DNA of 54,422 nt from CAZBKJ01 sp964492495 (GCA_964492495.1 CAZBKJ010000003.1:1-54422), one strand, 5' to 3'. Positions 43,528-52,388 are shown, counted from the stretch's first letter. Program-made: numbers and translations. The notes: generated by a model from the letters alone, not told the origin.

Positions 43528-45081
43528 ATGAAACAGAAGCTTCTTGGACTCTTCATTGTTATTGTTGCATTTTTGGGCATACTGGACGCGACATATGTAA
43601 CGTACCAAGAAAGCCAAGGAATAATTCCACCTTGTACTCCACCTTTTTCCTGTGGACAGGTACTTGAAAGTAAGTGGTCACATATAGGGCCTGTGCCGAT
43701 ATCTGCAATTGGAGTTCTGTACTACAGTTTTGTTTTTGGTTTTGGAGTTGTTTTGTTCCTTGGAACACGAATTATTCACTATCCCAAAAAAGTTTCTGTG
43801 TATGTTGAAGACCTCCTTTTGACGTTCACATCGTGTGGTCTGCTTTTTTCCATGTACTTGATTTTTATTATGGCATTTGTTTTGCAGGCATGGTGCCTCT
43901 ATTGTCTTTTGTCTGCAAGTTTTTGCATCTTGCTCTTTGGGATGAGTTTTTTGCTTCACCGTGAGCTTCGATCTTCCAGACAAAATCCACGGTTGCCGCT
44001 TCGACGCTCGCTCTTTCGTGCACTGTATCAGTGGTGTCTAAAACCGCTGTATTTTTTACTTGATGCGGAGTTTGTTCATACAAATATGACAACAATCGGC
44101 AATGTGATGGGAAAATTTTTGGTCCTTCGATCACTTACTGCCTGGCTGTTTGCATACAGTGACAAGAAACTAGAACAAACAATTGATGGGATTGTGTTCC
44201 CAAATCCAGTCGGACTTTCAGCAGGATTTGACTATAACGCAGAGCTTCCCGGGATACTTCCAAGTGTTGGTTTTGGATTCGCCACAATTGGAACGGTAAC
44301 GAACGAGCCGTATGAGGGAAATCGAAAGCCACGTCTTGGGCGCTTTCCAAAATCACAAGCTCTTGTTGTCAATAAAGGTTTTAAATCACTTGGTGCAAAA
44401 GCTATTATTAAGAAACTTGAAGGGCACTCATTTGCAATTCCGATTGGAATTAGCATTGGAAGTACAAATAAAAACTATGACTCACTTGGTCTCCAGATTG
44501 AAAATGTTGTTGCAGGCTTTAAGCAGTTTGAAGCGTCAAAAGTAGCGCATAGTTACTATGAACTCAATATCAGTTGCCCGAACACAGCAGGAGGGCAACC
44601 GTTTACGACTCCGGCTCGATTGAAGAAACTTCTTGTGGCGCTGCAAAAACTACATATTTCAAAACCCATCTACATAAAGATGCCGATTGATCTGCAGTTT
44701 TCAGAAGTGCTGCCACTTTTAGAGCTTGCTGATAGCTTTAACATTCACGGCGTTATTTTTGGAAACTTAACAAAAGATAAAAATAATCCTGATGTGCATC
44801 CAGCTGATAAGAAAAGTTGGAAAAATATTCAAGGAAATTTGAGTGGGAAACCAACATGGAATCGGTCAAACAATTTGATCCAGATGACGAAGAAGACTTT
44901 TGGATCTCGGTTTACGATCATTGGGGCAGGTGGAATTTTTACCCCAGAGGATGCACAATTTAAGTTGTCTTTGGGGGCGGATCTTGTAGAGCTTATTACC
45001 GGAATGATCTATGAAGGGCCACAATTGATTGGTGCAATCAATGAGTACATACGAGATACAAAGGTGTATCGTACAAAGTAA
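43528..45081 (+). CDS. Fusion of VKOR-type quinone reductase and class 2-like dihydroorotate dehydrogenase
   Basis: 517 residues in a single frame. Residues 1-145 are a vitamin K epoxide reductase domain: four helices, loop cysteines Cys36 and Cys42 (FSCGQVLESKW follows), and the active-site C123-L-Y-C126. Such proteins oxidise a thiol partner and reduce quinone, driving disulfide formation outside the membrane. Residues about 163-510 are dihydroorotate dehydrogenase: NPVGLSAGFDYN, IGTVT, the pyrimidine/FMN block NISCPNTAGG, IKMPIDL and IIGAGGIFTPEDA. Class 2 layout, but Cys350 stands where class 2 enzymes have the catalytic Ser. Both halves are quinone-linked at the membrane. TACACT lies six bases before the ATG. 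The domain identities are clear; why they are joined is unknown. Confidence 0.9.
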   Translation: MKQKLLGLFIVIVAFLGILDATYVTYQESQGIIPPCTPPFSCGQVLESKWSHIGPVPISAIGVLYYSFVFGFGVVLFLGTRIIHYPKKVSVYVEDLLLTFTSCGLLFSMYLIFIMAFVLQAWCLYCLLSASFCILLFGMSFLLHRELRSSRQNPRLPLRRSLFRALYQWCLKPLYFLLDAEFVHTNMTTIGNVMGKFLVLRSLTAWLFAYSDKKLEQTIDGIVFPNPVGLSAGFDYNAELPGILPSVGFGFATIGTVTNEPYEGNRKPRLGRFPKSQALVVNKGFKSLGAKAIIKKLEGHSFAIPIGISIGSTNKNYDSLGLQIENVVAGFKQFEASKVAHSYYELNISCPNTAGGQPFTTPARLKKLLVALQKLHISKPIYIKMPIDLQFSEVLPLLELADSFNIHGVIFGNLTKDKNNPDVHPADKKSWKNIQGNLSGKPTWNRSNNLIQMTKKTFGSRFTIIGAGGIFTPEDAQFKLSLGADLVELITGMIYEGPQLIGAINEYIRDTKVYRTK

Positions 45082-45089
45082 GGAGTATT

Positions 45090-45719
45090 ATGCTATTTTC
45101 AAAATCCGAGCTGGGAATATATGGAAGAGTTGTGTTTGTAAGTTTGGTTTTGTACGGAGCGTTGTATGCCTATACAAGCTACATGGGTATCCCCAATGTG
45201 ATGAATAAAAGTGTCGCAGATGCATCGATTGTCCTGATTGGACTTTCCATGTGGCTGTCATCCCTAAGTTACTTTTTTACCATCTTTGATCCGCTGATCA
45301 AGTATCGAAAACACCTCGGGCTCGTGGGTTTTGCGTATGGAGTGACCCATATCATTCTCTCGTTTTCTGCCTTACAGCTTCTCTTTGATATCAAAACTTG
45401 GCAAACAGGCACCATGTGGCCAGCGCTCACGGGTCTACTTGCGACAGTTATTTTTTCGGTGATGACGCTAATCTCAAATAGGCTGATGATGACAAAACTG
45501 GGTGTTGTGCTTTGGAGACAAATTCTTCGACTCGGATATATAGCCATGATTTTTGTGGTAGCGCATGTTGTGCTTTTAAAGTATGCACGTTGGGCGACCT
45601 GGGCGAGTGAACTCCAGTCACCACCGTCTACAAGCTTGATGGTGACTGTGTTCTCGTTGGTTGTGATCCTCATGCGACTACTTATGGAATGGAGAATTCG
45701 TCGTACTGCAATACGATAG
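45090..45719 (+). CDS. Ferric reductase-like heme membrane protein (MsrQ/YedZ-like)
   Basis: 209 residues with six hydrophobic helices, the layout of the ferric-reductase-like transmembrane domain. RKHLGLVGFAYGVTH (His75, His87) and the last-helix FVVAHVVLLKY (His159) give candidate heme b ligands. The pattern WRQILRLGY resembles the MsrQ block W-x-x-L-H-R-L-x-Y, but with Leu where MsrQ has His. MsrQ-type proteins take electrons from quinol. AAGGAG seven bases before the ATG and a 9-base gap to the quinone-linked fusion gene make co-expression near certain. Its partner substrate is not visible; no MsrP is in the window. Confidence 0.78.
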   Translation: MLFSKSELGIYGRVVFVSLVLYGALYAYTSYMGIPNVMNKSVADASIVLIGLSMWLSSLSYFFTIFDPLIKYRKHLGLVGFAYGVTHIILSFSALQLLFDIKTWQTGTMWPALTGLLATVIFSVMTLISNRLMMTKLGVVLWRQILRLGYIAMIFVVAHVVLLKYARWATWASELQSPPSTSLMVTVFSLVVILMRLLMEWRIRRTAIR

Positions 45720-45838
45720 AAAAAAGCAGAAACAGGAATTGCCACTTGAAAATGGGCGAGCTCCGGGGGAAAACATTTACTTCTTTCTCGACCAATTGTG
45801 AAGTATACCTGCGAAACCTGAAGATATGTGTTCATTTG

Positions 45839-46300
45839 TCATAGTGCTTTTTTGATTCTCTGAGCATACGGTAAACGTTCCTCAGGTGTTGTCTCTCTTT
45901 TGCTTGTCATGTGGGTATGAATCTCGTCATTTGTGTAACGTGGAAACAGATGAAGATGGTAATGAAACGCATGTTGTCCACTTGCAGGCTCGTTGTTTTG
46001 GAGTGTCATAACACCTTCACACTGATAGGCTTCTTTCATCGCGATTGCCATTTTTCTAGCAATAGCAAAGATATGTGAACCTATTTCGCCCGGAAGGTCA
46101 TATAGATTTTCGTAATGTATAAGTGGAACAATGATCAGGTGACCGGGATTATTTCCAATGAAATAGGAAGCGACAAAGACCATTACATGCTCATCTTTAT
46201 ATACGATGTCCTGCTTTTTAATTAAGGTCTTCTCGCTCTCAATTCCTTGTACTCCCAAGCAGATCGGACAAATGTATTCAGCTGGTGCGTGAGTATACAT
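45839..46300 (-). CDS. HIT family hydrolase
   Basis: 153 residues. An N-terminal CPIC motif (zinc-type in this branch), VYKDEHVMVFVASYF, NPGHLIIVPLIHYENL and the histidine triad QHAFHYHLHLFPRY are diagnostic of HIT nucleotide hydrolases/transferases such as Ap4A hydrolases. Cytoplasmic. It faces the heme membrane protein across 119 bases in which nothing further was recognised. No strong ribosome site is evident. Confidence 0.92.
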   Translation of the reverse strand: MYTHAPAEYICPICLGVQGIESEKTLIKKQDIVYKDEHVMVFVASYFIGNNPGHLIIVPLIHYENLYDLPGEIGSHIFAIARKMAIAMKEAYQCEGVMTLQNNEPASGQHAFHYHLHLFPRYTNDEIHTHMTSKRETTPEERLPYAQRIKKAL

Positions 46301-46330
46301 AAAGTTGGAATAACGTAGATTTTTATCTAT

Positions 46331-46579
46331 CTATTTTCCTAGCTCTTCGTCAATTATTTTTTCAATATCAATCGCCGTGCTTGAATCAAAATTTGGATCG
46401 TCGCTTAGGTAGCTTACGAGTCTTACCTCACCTCCAGTGACTGTTTGATTGGCCTGAGGTATCACTGTACGTATGAGCTTGAACAGTTGAGCTTGCTCTT
46501 CATCCGTTAAACTTTCCTTAGATGCCTTTAATGTGAGTTCGTTTAACCGACTTTGTCCTGCTATAGAGTTTTCCGTCAT
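46331..46579 (-). CDS. Small soluble protein, unknown
   Basis: 82 residues, family not recognised. A charged helical first half (RLNELTLKASKESLTDEEQAQLF pattern) and an acidic tail ending in IDIEKIIDEELGK; no membrane helix and no Cys. Two in-frame ATGs occur; the second is used because AAGGAG sits seven bases before it but only two before the first. It has a convincing own promoter. The following HIT gene may be co-transcribed. Confidence 0.7.
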   Translation of the reverse strand: MTENSIAGQSRLNELTLKASKESLTDEEQAQLFKLIRTVIPQANQTVTGGEVRLVSYLSDDPNFDSSTAIDIEKIIDEELGK

Positions 46580-46603
46580 ATCCATTCTCCTTTTTGTTCT
46601 TGA

Positions 46604-46612
46604 AGTATACCA
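46604..46612 (-). promoter_or_regulatory. Extended -10 promoter of small protein
   Basis: On the minus strand TGG-TATACT, an extended -10, about 25 bases before the ATG at 46579, with AAGGAG in the leader. TTGACA occurs further upstream but too far away for pairing with it. Confidence 0.5.
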
Positions 46613-46661
46613 ACCTGATCAAGCACAGGGAAATCGAATGTCAATTGAATCAAGTCCCATG

Positions 46662-46670
46662 TGGTAGCAT
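46662..46670 (+). promoter_or_regulatory. Extended -10 directly before GT4 gene
   Basis: TGG-TAGCAT ends seven bases before the ATG at 46678, which would place the transcription start on the A of the start codon. No Shine-Dalgarno is present, in keeping with a leaderless message. Confidence 0.4.
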
Positions 46671-46677
46671 AGGATCT

Positions 46678-47754
46678 ATGGCGCTTATTGGCTTGAATAC
46701 ACTTTTTCTAGTTCCAAACCAGGTCGGTGGAACTGAGTACCTCACACGAGCGTTTATTGATGCTCTGCAAAAAGACACAACTCATCAGTACGTCCTTTTT
46801 TGTAACAGAGAGAATGCAGATACCTTTCAGGTTGATCCCACAAGAATGAAGAAGGTCGTGTGTCCTGTATCGGCATCAAATCGTATTGCCCGAATAGTGT
46901 ATGAGCAGTGTATTTTTCCTTTTGTGATACAAAAAGAACGGTGTGATCTCTTACATTCCTTCGGGTACACCGCACCTTTTTTTGCTTCATGTCCACAGAT
47001 AACAACGGTTCATGACACCAACTGGCTTGATCATCCTGAAGATTTTTCTCTGCTTTCTCGGTTTATGACGAATGTCCTGGTGAGAGGGGCAATCAAGAAA
47101 AGTGTAAAAGTCATCACTGATAGTGCATTTTCAAAATCCAGACTTTTGTTGCACTTCCCAGATCACGTAAAAAAAGTTGAGATTGTTCTTCCGATCATTG
47201 ATACAAAACTCTACAAATCTCCTTTTGTTGTCGTCCCAAAAGAGTTGTCAGGAAAGAAGTATTTCTTGTGTGTCAGTGCACTATATCCACACAAAAAAAT
47301 TCCGTTTCTTCTCAAGCTTTGGGAAGAAATTGAGCAGCAAGACACAAAGATCCCCTTGGTTTTGGTTGGAAGAAATGGGAGAGATGAAGAAGGTGTTACA
47401 GCGAAACTGAAATCCTTGCAGTCTGTTGTCTATTTTCCCAAGGTTTCCTTTGAAATGCTGCAGTCCTTGTACCACCATGCTTCTGGGTTTATTCACCCTA
47501 GCGTCTACGAAGGTTTCGGATACCCGGTCTATGAGGCGTACGGAGCCTCTCTACCAATCCTTGTGGGGAAAAAGAACATGTATGAACAAAGCATACAAGC
47601 AAATCTAGAAGAGCTGACGTTTGATAGCAAAAAGGACAGTACAATGGTGAAGCGAATACTAGAGCGTACAAAAACAAAAAAGCCAAACCATCTCTGGAGT
47701 GATACAGACTCACTACAAAACCTACTTATCGTGTATGCAAAAGCACTTCAATAA
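46678..47754 (+). CDS. GT4 family glycosyltransferase
   Basis: 358 residues, GT-B fold. LFLVPNQVGGTEYLTRAF with the acceptor loop, CDLLHSFGYTAP, TTVHDTNWLDHPEDFS and KVITDSAFSKSRLL in the first half; YFLCVSALYPHKKI, LVLVGRNGRD and HPSVYEGFGYPVYEAYGAS with E-x7-E in the second. Close in layout to mannosyltransferases such as the gene at 27542. ATG 46678 is chosen because it starts the first strand and has a -10 in front. Overlaps the next gene by 20 bases. Confidence 0.86.
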   Translation: MALIGLNTLFLVPNQVGGTEYLTRAFIDALQKDTTHQYVLFCNRENADTFQVDPTRMKKVVCPVSASNRIARIVYEQCIFPFVIQKERCDLLHSFGYTAPFFASCPQITTVHDTNWLDHPEDFSLLSRFMTNVLVRGAIKKSVKVITDSAFSKSRLLLHFPDHVKKVEIVLPIIDTKLYKSPFVVVPKELSGKKYFLCVSALYPHKKIPFLLKLWEEIEQQDTKIPLVLVGRNGRDEEGVTAKLKSLQSVVYFPKVSFEMLQSLYHHASGFIHPSVYEGFGYPVYEAYGASLPILVGKKNMYEQSIQANLEELTFDSKKDSTMVKRILERTKTKKPNHLWSDTDSLQNLLIVYAKALQ

Positions 47755-49579
47755 ACTTACCCTAGAAATAGTCGTGCTCTTCTCAGGACTCTTTGTAGTT
47801 GGAAGCTCGTATGTGCTTTCATTTTTCAACGCATTCTCTCAAGTGTACCTTTCGATGGTCGCTGTCATCCTTTGTTTTTTTTGGATGGGTTTTATCTACT
47901 CGAAGTTCCCCAAAGTAAAGTACTCATCCATTTCATTTCGCCGTCACATCACACTGTGTGTCTTTGGAATTTTCGCTCTACTCACATTCTTTCAAGGGTT
48001 TTTGTCTCGGCCAACGACGACAGATGCTCATAACTACCATATTGCTCGTGCGATGTACTGGATGGCCGATAGAACAGTACTGCAAGATCAAGTCTATACT
48101 TCACATGACTTCATGGGTCCATTCCCAAGCATGCTCAATGCAGTTCTCTATAGTACTCTAGACGCCGATACACTCTTGTTTTTTGGACAATGGATTTCGT
48201 TTGTCTTGTGTTTCTTTTTGGTAGGAAGGCTTGCGGATTCACTATCGGCAACGCCTACCCAGAGAAAGATTGCACAACTTTTATTTCTTGCGATTCCCAT
48301 CGTCGTGCTTGAAGCAAGTAGTACGCAAGCAGACCTACTGGTCACTGTGTGGTCGCTTTTGACAGTTCTTTTTGCACTGCGCTACAGGTATCAAGCGAAG
48401 TCACATACTCTCATTTTTCTCTGTCTTGCTGTTGGCTTAGGGATTCTTACCAAAGCGACCATGTATATCTATGCGATCATTCCTTTTATCATTGTTGTGT
48501 GGTCTTTTTATCACAGCAAAGAGAAAGTGAAGAGCGTTTTGTTTGGAAGTGCTGGAATTCTGTGTCTGGTTTCACTCCTGCTTCCGATGGTGCTTCAAAA
48601 CAAACGGCTCTTTGACTCATATCTTGGGGATAGTTACAAAATAGAAGGAGGGAAAATACCCTTTACAGTCACTGAGTATACGATTGGTGGTGCCATTTTG
48701 AATGTCTATAGAAATATTGTGATGAATGTGCCATTTCTTGTCTTTGCTCCTCAAATTGATCGTATCGTCGAGCCTGTGTTCATTTCTCTTGGAACATCAT
48801 TTTCAGATAGGCGATATGCATGGTTTGAGCAGAAGTTTGAACATTTGTCGTTTCCAATCCCTCAAGAAGACATAGCTCCTGCTCCTATTCAGGTTGTATT
48901 GATCCTCACTGCGACAGCTTTTGTATGGAAGAGGAAAGGAAAGAAAGAGCTAGCAGTTCTTTTTTATGCTTCTGTCCTTTCGTTTGTAGTTTTCTCCGTT
49001 GTATTGCTTTGGCAGGAATATCATGTCCGACAACACATATCTCTCATGGTGATTTTCTTGCCAGTGGTTGCGCTCGTCATTCCTTTTTCACAATACATCT
49101 GGAAAATAATTGTTGCACTCTCAGTCTCATCTGCATTTGTTGTCCTTCTTGCCAATACATCAAGGCCTCTCATCTCGTACGAACATATATTCCCATATAT
49201 TTCATCCTATGCGCCAACGGGCTTTTCTCCGCCTGAATCCGTTTTGTATGGTAGAACTGACCAGCAACTGTTTTTGTCACGACCATACTGGTATACACCG
49301 TATACAGAAACAATCGCTCTACTGCGACAAAATAATATTCGTGTTGTCCGCCTACGTGTGGACGAAGGGTACATCTATCCCTTTATAGCGCTGGCAAAAG
49401 ACAAAGGAATAGTTGTTGTTTCAAATGCAACAACTCCAGTTGAAGCTGAAGTCTTTGCTGGACTGAGAGAAAAATATCAATTTGCTCCAGCCGATAGCTG
49501 CATTGCTGTCCAGGGTCAGCGACAGATTATGTGCGTTCGTTTTGCCGTACCAACAATACAGAAAATCTCCAGTCTATGA
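47735..49579 (+). CDS. Large polytopic membrane protein, GT-C-like
   Basis: 614 residues with about twelve helices and a soluble C-terminal domain (about 480-614, with four-strand-like alternation). The loop SRPTTTDAHNYHIARAMYWM carries Asp and His as in GT-C enzymes, and LEASSTQADLLVTVW and GLGILTKATMYIY are typical later patches of these proteins. ATG 47735 is preferred because the first helix follows soon after; it lies within the GT4 gene end. It joins the next GT2 by ATGA. Acceptor and donor unknown. Confidence 0.6.
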   Translation: MQKHFNKLTLEIVVLFSGLFVVGSSYVLSFFNAFSQVYLSMVAVILCFFWMGFIYSKFPKVKYSSISFRRHITLCVFGIFALLTFFQGFLSRPTTTDAHNYHIARAMYWMADRTVLQDQVYTSHDFMGPFPSMLNAVLYSTLDADTLLFFGQWISFVLCFFLVGRLADSLSATPTQRKIAQLLFLAIPIVVLEASSTQADLLVTVWSLLTVLFALRYRYQAKSHTLIFLCLAVGLGILTKATMYIYAIIPFIIVVWSFYHSKEKVKSVLFGSAGILCLVSLLLPMVLQNKRLFDSYLGDSYKIEGGKIPFTVTEYTIGGAILNVYRNIVMNVPFLVFAPQIDRIVEPVFISLGTSFSDRRYAWFEQKFEHLSFPIPQEDIAPAPIQVVLILTATAFVWKRKGKKELAVLFYASVLSFVVFSVVLLWQEYHVRQHISLMVIFLPVVALVIPFSQYIWKIIVALSVSSAFVVLLANTSRPLISYEHIFPYISSYAPTGFSPPESVLYGRTDQQLFLSRPYWYTPYTETIALLRQNNIRVVRLRVDEGYIYPFIALAKDKGIVVVSNATTPVEAEVFAGLREKYQFAPADSCIAVQGQRQIMCVRFAVPTIQKISSL

Positions 49580-50535
49580 AAAAGAAACGCCCAAGTGTGT
49601 GTTTTTTTGTGATTGCCTACGGACAGGAAGAAATTGTAGATGCGTGTTTGAAAAATCTCACGACTCTTTTTTCCCCCCAAGATATTTGGTTGATTGATAA
49701 TGCATCACCAACAAGTCTTGCAAAGATAGCAAAAAAATATGGGGTTCACTGTGACAGGCAGGTTGAGAATAAGGGATATTCAGGTGGATGCAATAGTGCC
49801 GTCTCAATTTTTCAAAAAAAGACAACTGCAGATGTCTGTTGTTTGCTCAACAGTGATGTGTTTTTTGATGGGCAGTTTGTTGCGCAGTTGCCATACGAGT
49901 TGTTACGTTTACAACACGACTTGAAACTTGCACTTATTCAGCCAGTACTCTATATGGATACCCAAAAGGGACGAGTTGAGAATAATGGAATACGATACTT
50001 TCAAAGCGGTCTCGCGTTTCAGTCGATGCGAGACAGTGGCAAGGTGGTCGTGAATGGTGCGTGCATGTTACTCAAGCGTGTAGCAGTAGAAGATATCATT
50101 TCTCAAGATGGGTTTTGTTTTGAAGAGATTTTTTGGAGCTATGCGGAAGATGTTGAGCTATCGTTGCGGTTACTCTCAAGAGGCTGGAAAATTGATGTGA
50201 GTCCCTTGCTCTCTGCACAGCACTTGGGCTCTGTTTCATTTGGGAGAGGCTCTAGCAGATCGAGGTATTTGTATGCTCGAAATCTTTTTTGGACAATACT
50301 TATAGCCTGGGATCGAAAAATGCTTGAAAAATACGTCTTGCACGTGTTTGTCGGTCAATTGCGCATCTTTGTTGAGTTTGCTGTTAGTGGAGAAATTGGA
50401 GGGTATATAAAACTCTTACGAGAATCCCAGGAAAAAAAGAATGTACTCTTGAAAAAAAGAGAAAATTTTCAAGGAAAGAAAACACATTCATTTGAAGCGT
50501 ATCTACAACCAGGAAGTTTCCCTGTCAGGCGTTAA
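49576..50535 (+). CDS. GT2 glycosyltransferase (rhamnosyltransferase-like)
   Basis: 319 residues starting in an ATGA overlap. VCFFVIAYGQEEIVDACL, LIDNASPTS, NKGYSGGCNSAV and LLNSDVFFDG (DxD-like) form the core. VVNGACMLLKRVAVEDI and SYAEDVELSLRLLSRGW form the C-terminal motif. The last 70 residues are basic and may touch the membrane. Its 3' end overlaps the convergent asparagine synthase by 4 bases. Confidence 0.83.
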   Translation: MKKKRPSVCFFVIAYGQEEIVDACLKNLTTLFSPQDIWLIDNASPTSLAKIAKKYGVHCDRQVENKGYSGGCNSAVSIFQKKTTADVCCLLNSDVFFDGQFVAQLPYELLRLQHDLKLALIQPVLYMDTQKGRVENNGIRYFQSGLAFQSMRDSGKVVVNGACMLLKRVAVEDIISQDGFCFEEIFWSYAEDVELSLRLLSRGWKIDVSPLLSAQHLGSVSFGRGSSRSRYLYARNLFWTILIAWDRKMLEKYVLHVFVGQLRIFVEFAVSGEIGGYIKLLRESQEKKNVLLKKRENFQGKKTHSFEAYLQPGSFPVRR

Positions 50536-52388
50536 AAGAACTCGTCGTACCATTTTGCCAGCATAAAGAATTTCCAGAGTTGAGCTGAGTAGTCACTCAC
50601 CCCATCCTGGTGATAGGTATACATCTTTTGGATTGTCGCAAAATCGAGCACAGTGAAGAGCTGGTGTGATGAATCGGTGAACACACGATCAAACTGTTTT
50701 TTTAGTGTCGTTTTCATCCATTCATTGACTGGTAAAACGAATCCTCGTTTGGGAAGCATTCGAATGTGTTCTGGAATGAGATCAGTACAGGCTTCTTTGA
50801 GAATCCATTTGGTTTCTCCATGCTTTTGTTTAAGCGACAATGGAATTGTGGCTGCAAACTCAACCAATCGGTAGTCAAGCAAGGGAGATCGTCCTTCAAG
50901 TGCCCACTGCATACTGGCAATGTCGATCTTGGTCATCAGTCCATCTGGTAAAACTGTCTGCAGATCCATTGAAAGTACCGAACTCACTGGATCACGACCG
51001 TTTGAAGGAAGATGTTTTTGCATTTCTTTTTGGATTGTGTTGCTGTGATCCTTCCACATATCGTTCATCTGTATACCATTGGTGTATCCTCTGGCATACA
51101 AAGGGTACGTTGAAAGCGGATCACCGGACATAAGGTGAGATACTCGCAGTATTCGCTGATACAGTTGGTTTGGCAAAAGTGTTGAAGCAAATGGAGACAC
51201 AAGCTGATAGATAAGTGAAGCAGGAAGCTTCAACCACGCAAGACGTGAAATAAACTGAAGCGTCGTATAGTTGCTGTATCCGAAAAAATTTTCATCGCCT
51301 CCATCGCCGTTTAATGCGACTGTCACGTGTTTTCGGGCTAGCTGGCTTACGTAGTACGACGGAATAGCAGATGAGTCTCCAAATGGCTCATCGTACGCTC
51401 TGACAATTTTTCCAAGGAGTTCATCTCCAACTTTGGGATGAATCTCTAACTGTGTATGTTTTGTGTGGTGAAACTCACTTGAAATTTTCGCATCTTGTCT
51501 CTCATCCATTCCCCAACTAGGAGAACCGACCGTAAACGTGCGAATAGGACGAGCTGACGCCCGACTCATTATTCCTGTCACGATACACGAATCAACACCA
51601 CCTGATAAAAAGGCTCCGATAGGTACGTCACTAATCATTCGTAAAGAGACCGCAGAATCTAACAGCGAGCGGAGTTCTTTTTTCGTTTCATGAATACTTC
51701 GATCAAGATTTGGTTGCATCTTCACAGACCAATACGACTGAATTGTGAGTGAACCATTGTGAAGCAGCAGAAATGATGCCGGAGGAAGTTTGAAGATGTT
51801 TTTGAAGCCAGTTTTTGGAGAAGGCACAAATCCCCAATAGATGTATGAAGCGATGGCGTCGTTATCAATCTCCTTTGGAATCTCATTTTGTGTGAAGAGA
51901 GCTTTGATCTCTGATGCAAAAGCAAATGTCTTTCCATCAAAAAAATACTTGAAGGGTTTTTTTCCTAGTCTGTCTCTGGCTGCAAACAGGACATCTTCTT
52001 TTTTGTCATAGATAACAAATGCAAACATGCCGTTAAAATACTCCACACACTTTGTTCCATACTCCTGATACATCGCAAGCATCACTTCAGTATCAGAGGA
52101 AGAAGTAAATCGGTACTTTTTTCGTTCAAGTCGTTCTTTAAGCTCTTGGAAGTTGTAGATTTCTCCATTAAACGTAATCCAAAACCGTCCGTTGGCATAA
52201 CTCATTGGTTGATGTCCTTTGGGGGAGAGATCAATGATTGCGAGCCTTTGCTGTGCGAGTCCGACATTCCCGATGATTTCTACACCGGCGTCATCTGGGC
52301 CTCGATGGTGTATTGCCTGATTCATCCTGCTAAGATCGGCTTTTTTTGGCACCTTCTGACTCGAGTATTTGCCACAAATTCCACACAT
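50532..52388 (-). CDS. asnB: Asparagine synthase (glutamine-hydrolysing)
   Basis: 618 residues. The N-terminal glutaminase domain starts MCGICGKY with the catalytic Cys2 and has HHRGPDDAG, FNGEIYNF and SSDTEVML. The synthase domain has the ATP pyrophosphatase loop SGGVDSCIVTGIMSR, NGDGGDENFFGY and EGRSPLLDYRLVEF. Forms asparagine from aspartate, glutamine and ATP; in glycan clusters such enzymes may instead amidate uronic acids. The presence of a UDP-glucose dehydrogenase in the window keeps that open. Ribosome site weak. Confidence 0.92.
   Translation of the reverse strand: MCGICGKYSSQKVPKKADLSRMNQAIHHRGPDDAGVEIIGNVGLAQQRLAIIDLSPKGHQPMSYANGRFWITFNGEIYNFQELKERLERKKYRFTSSSDTEVMLAMYQEYGTKCVEYFNGMFAFVIYDKKEDVLFAARDRLGKKPFKYFFDGKTFAFASEIKALFTQNEIPKEIDNDAIASYIYWGFVPSPKTGFKNIFKLPPASFLLLHNGSLTIQSYWSVKMQPNLDRSIHETKKELRSLLDSAVSLRMISDVPIGAFLSGGVDSCIVTGIMSRASARPIRTFTVGSPSWGMDERQDAKISSEFHHTKHTQLEIHPKVGDELLGKIVRAYDEPFGDSSAIPSYYVSQLARKHVTVALNGDGGDENFFGYSNYTTLQFISRLAWLKLPASLIYQLVSPFASTLLPNQLYQRILRVSHLMSGDPLSTYPLYARGYTNGIQMNDMWKDHSNTIQKEMQKHLPSNGRDPVSSVLSMDLQTVLPDGLMTKIDIASMQWALEGRSPLLDYRLVEFAATIPLSLKQKHGETKWILKEACTDLIPEHIRMLPKRGFVLPVNEWMKTTLKKQFDRVFTDSSHQLFTVLDFATIQKMYTYHQDGVSDYSAQLWKFFMLAKWYDEFF

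Noticed and set aside
45269..45835. Long open frame on the minus strand opposite the heme membrane protein
   Set aside because: The plus-strand gene has clear family motifs and a strong ribosome site; the minus frame has low-complexity composition and no motif.
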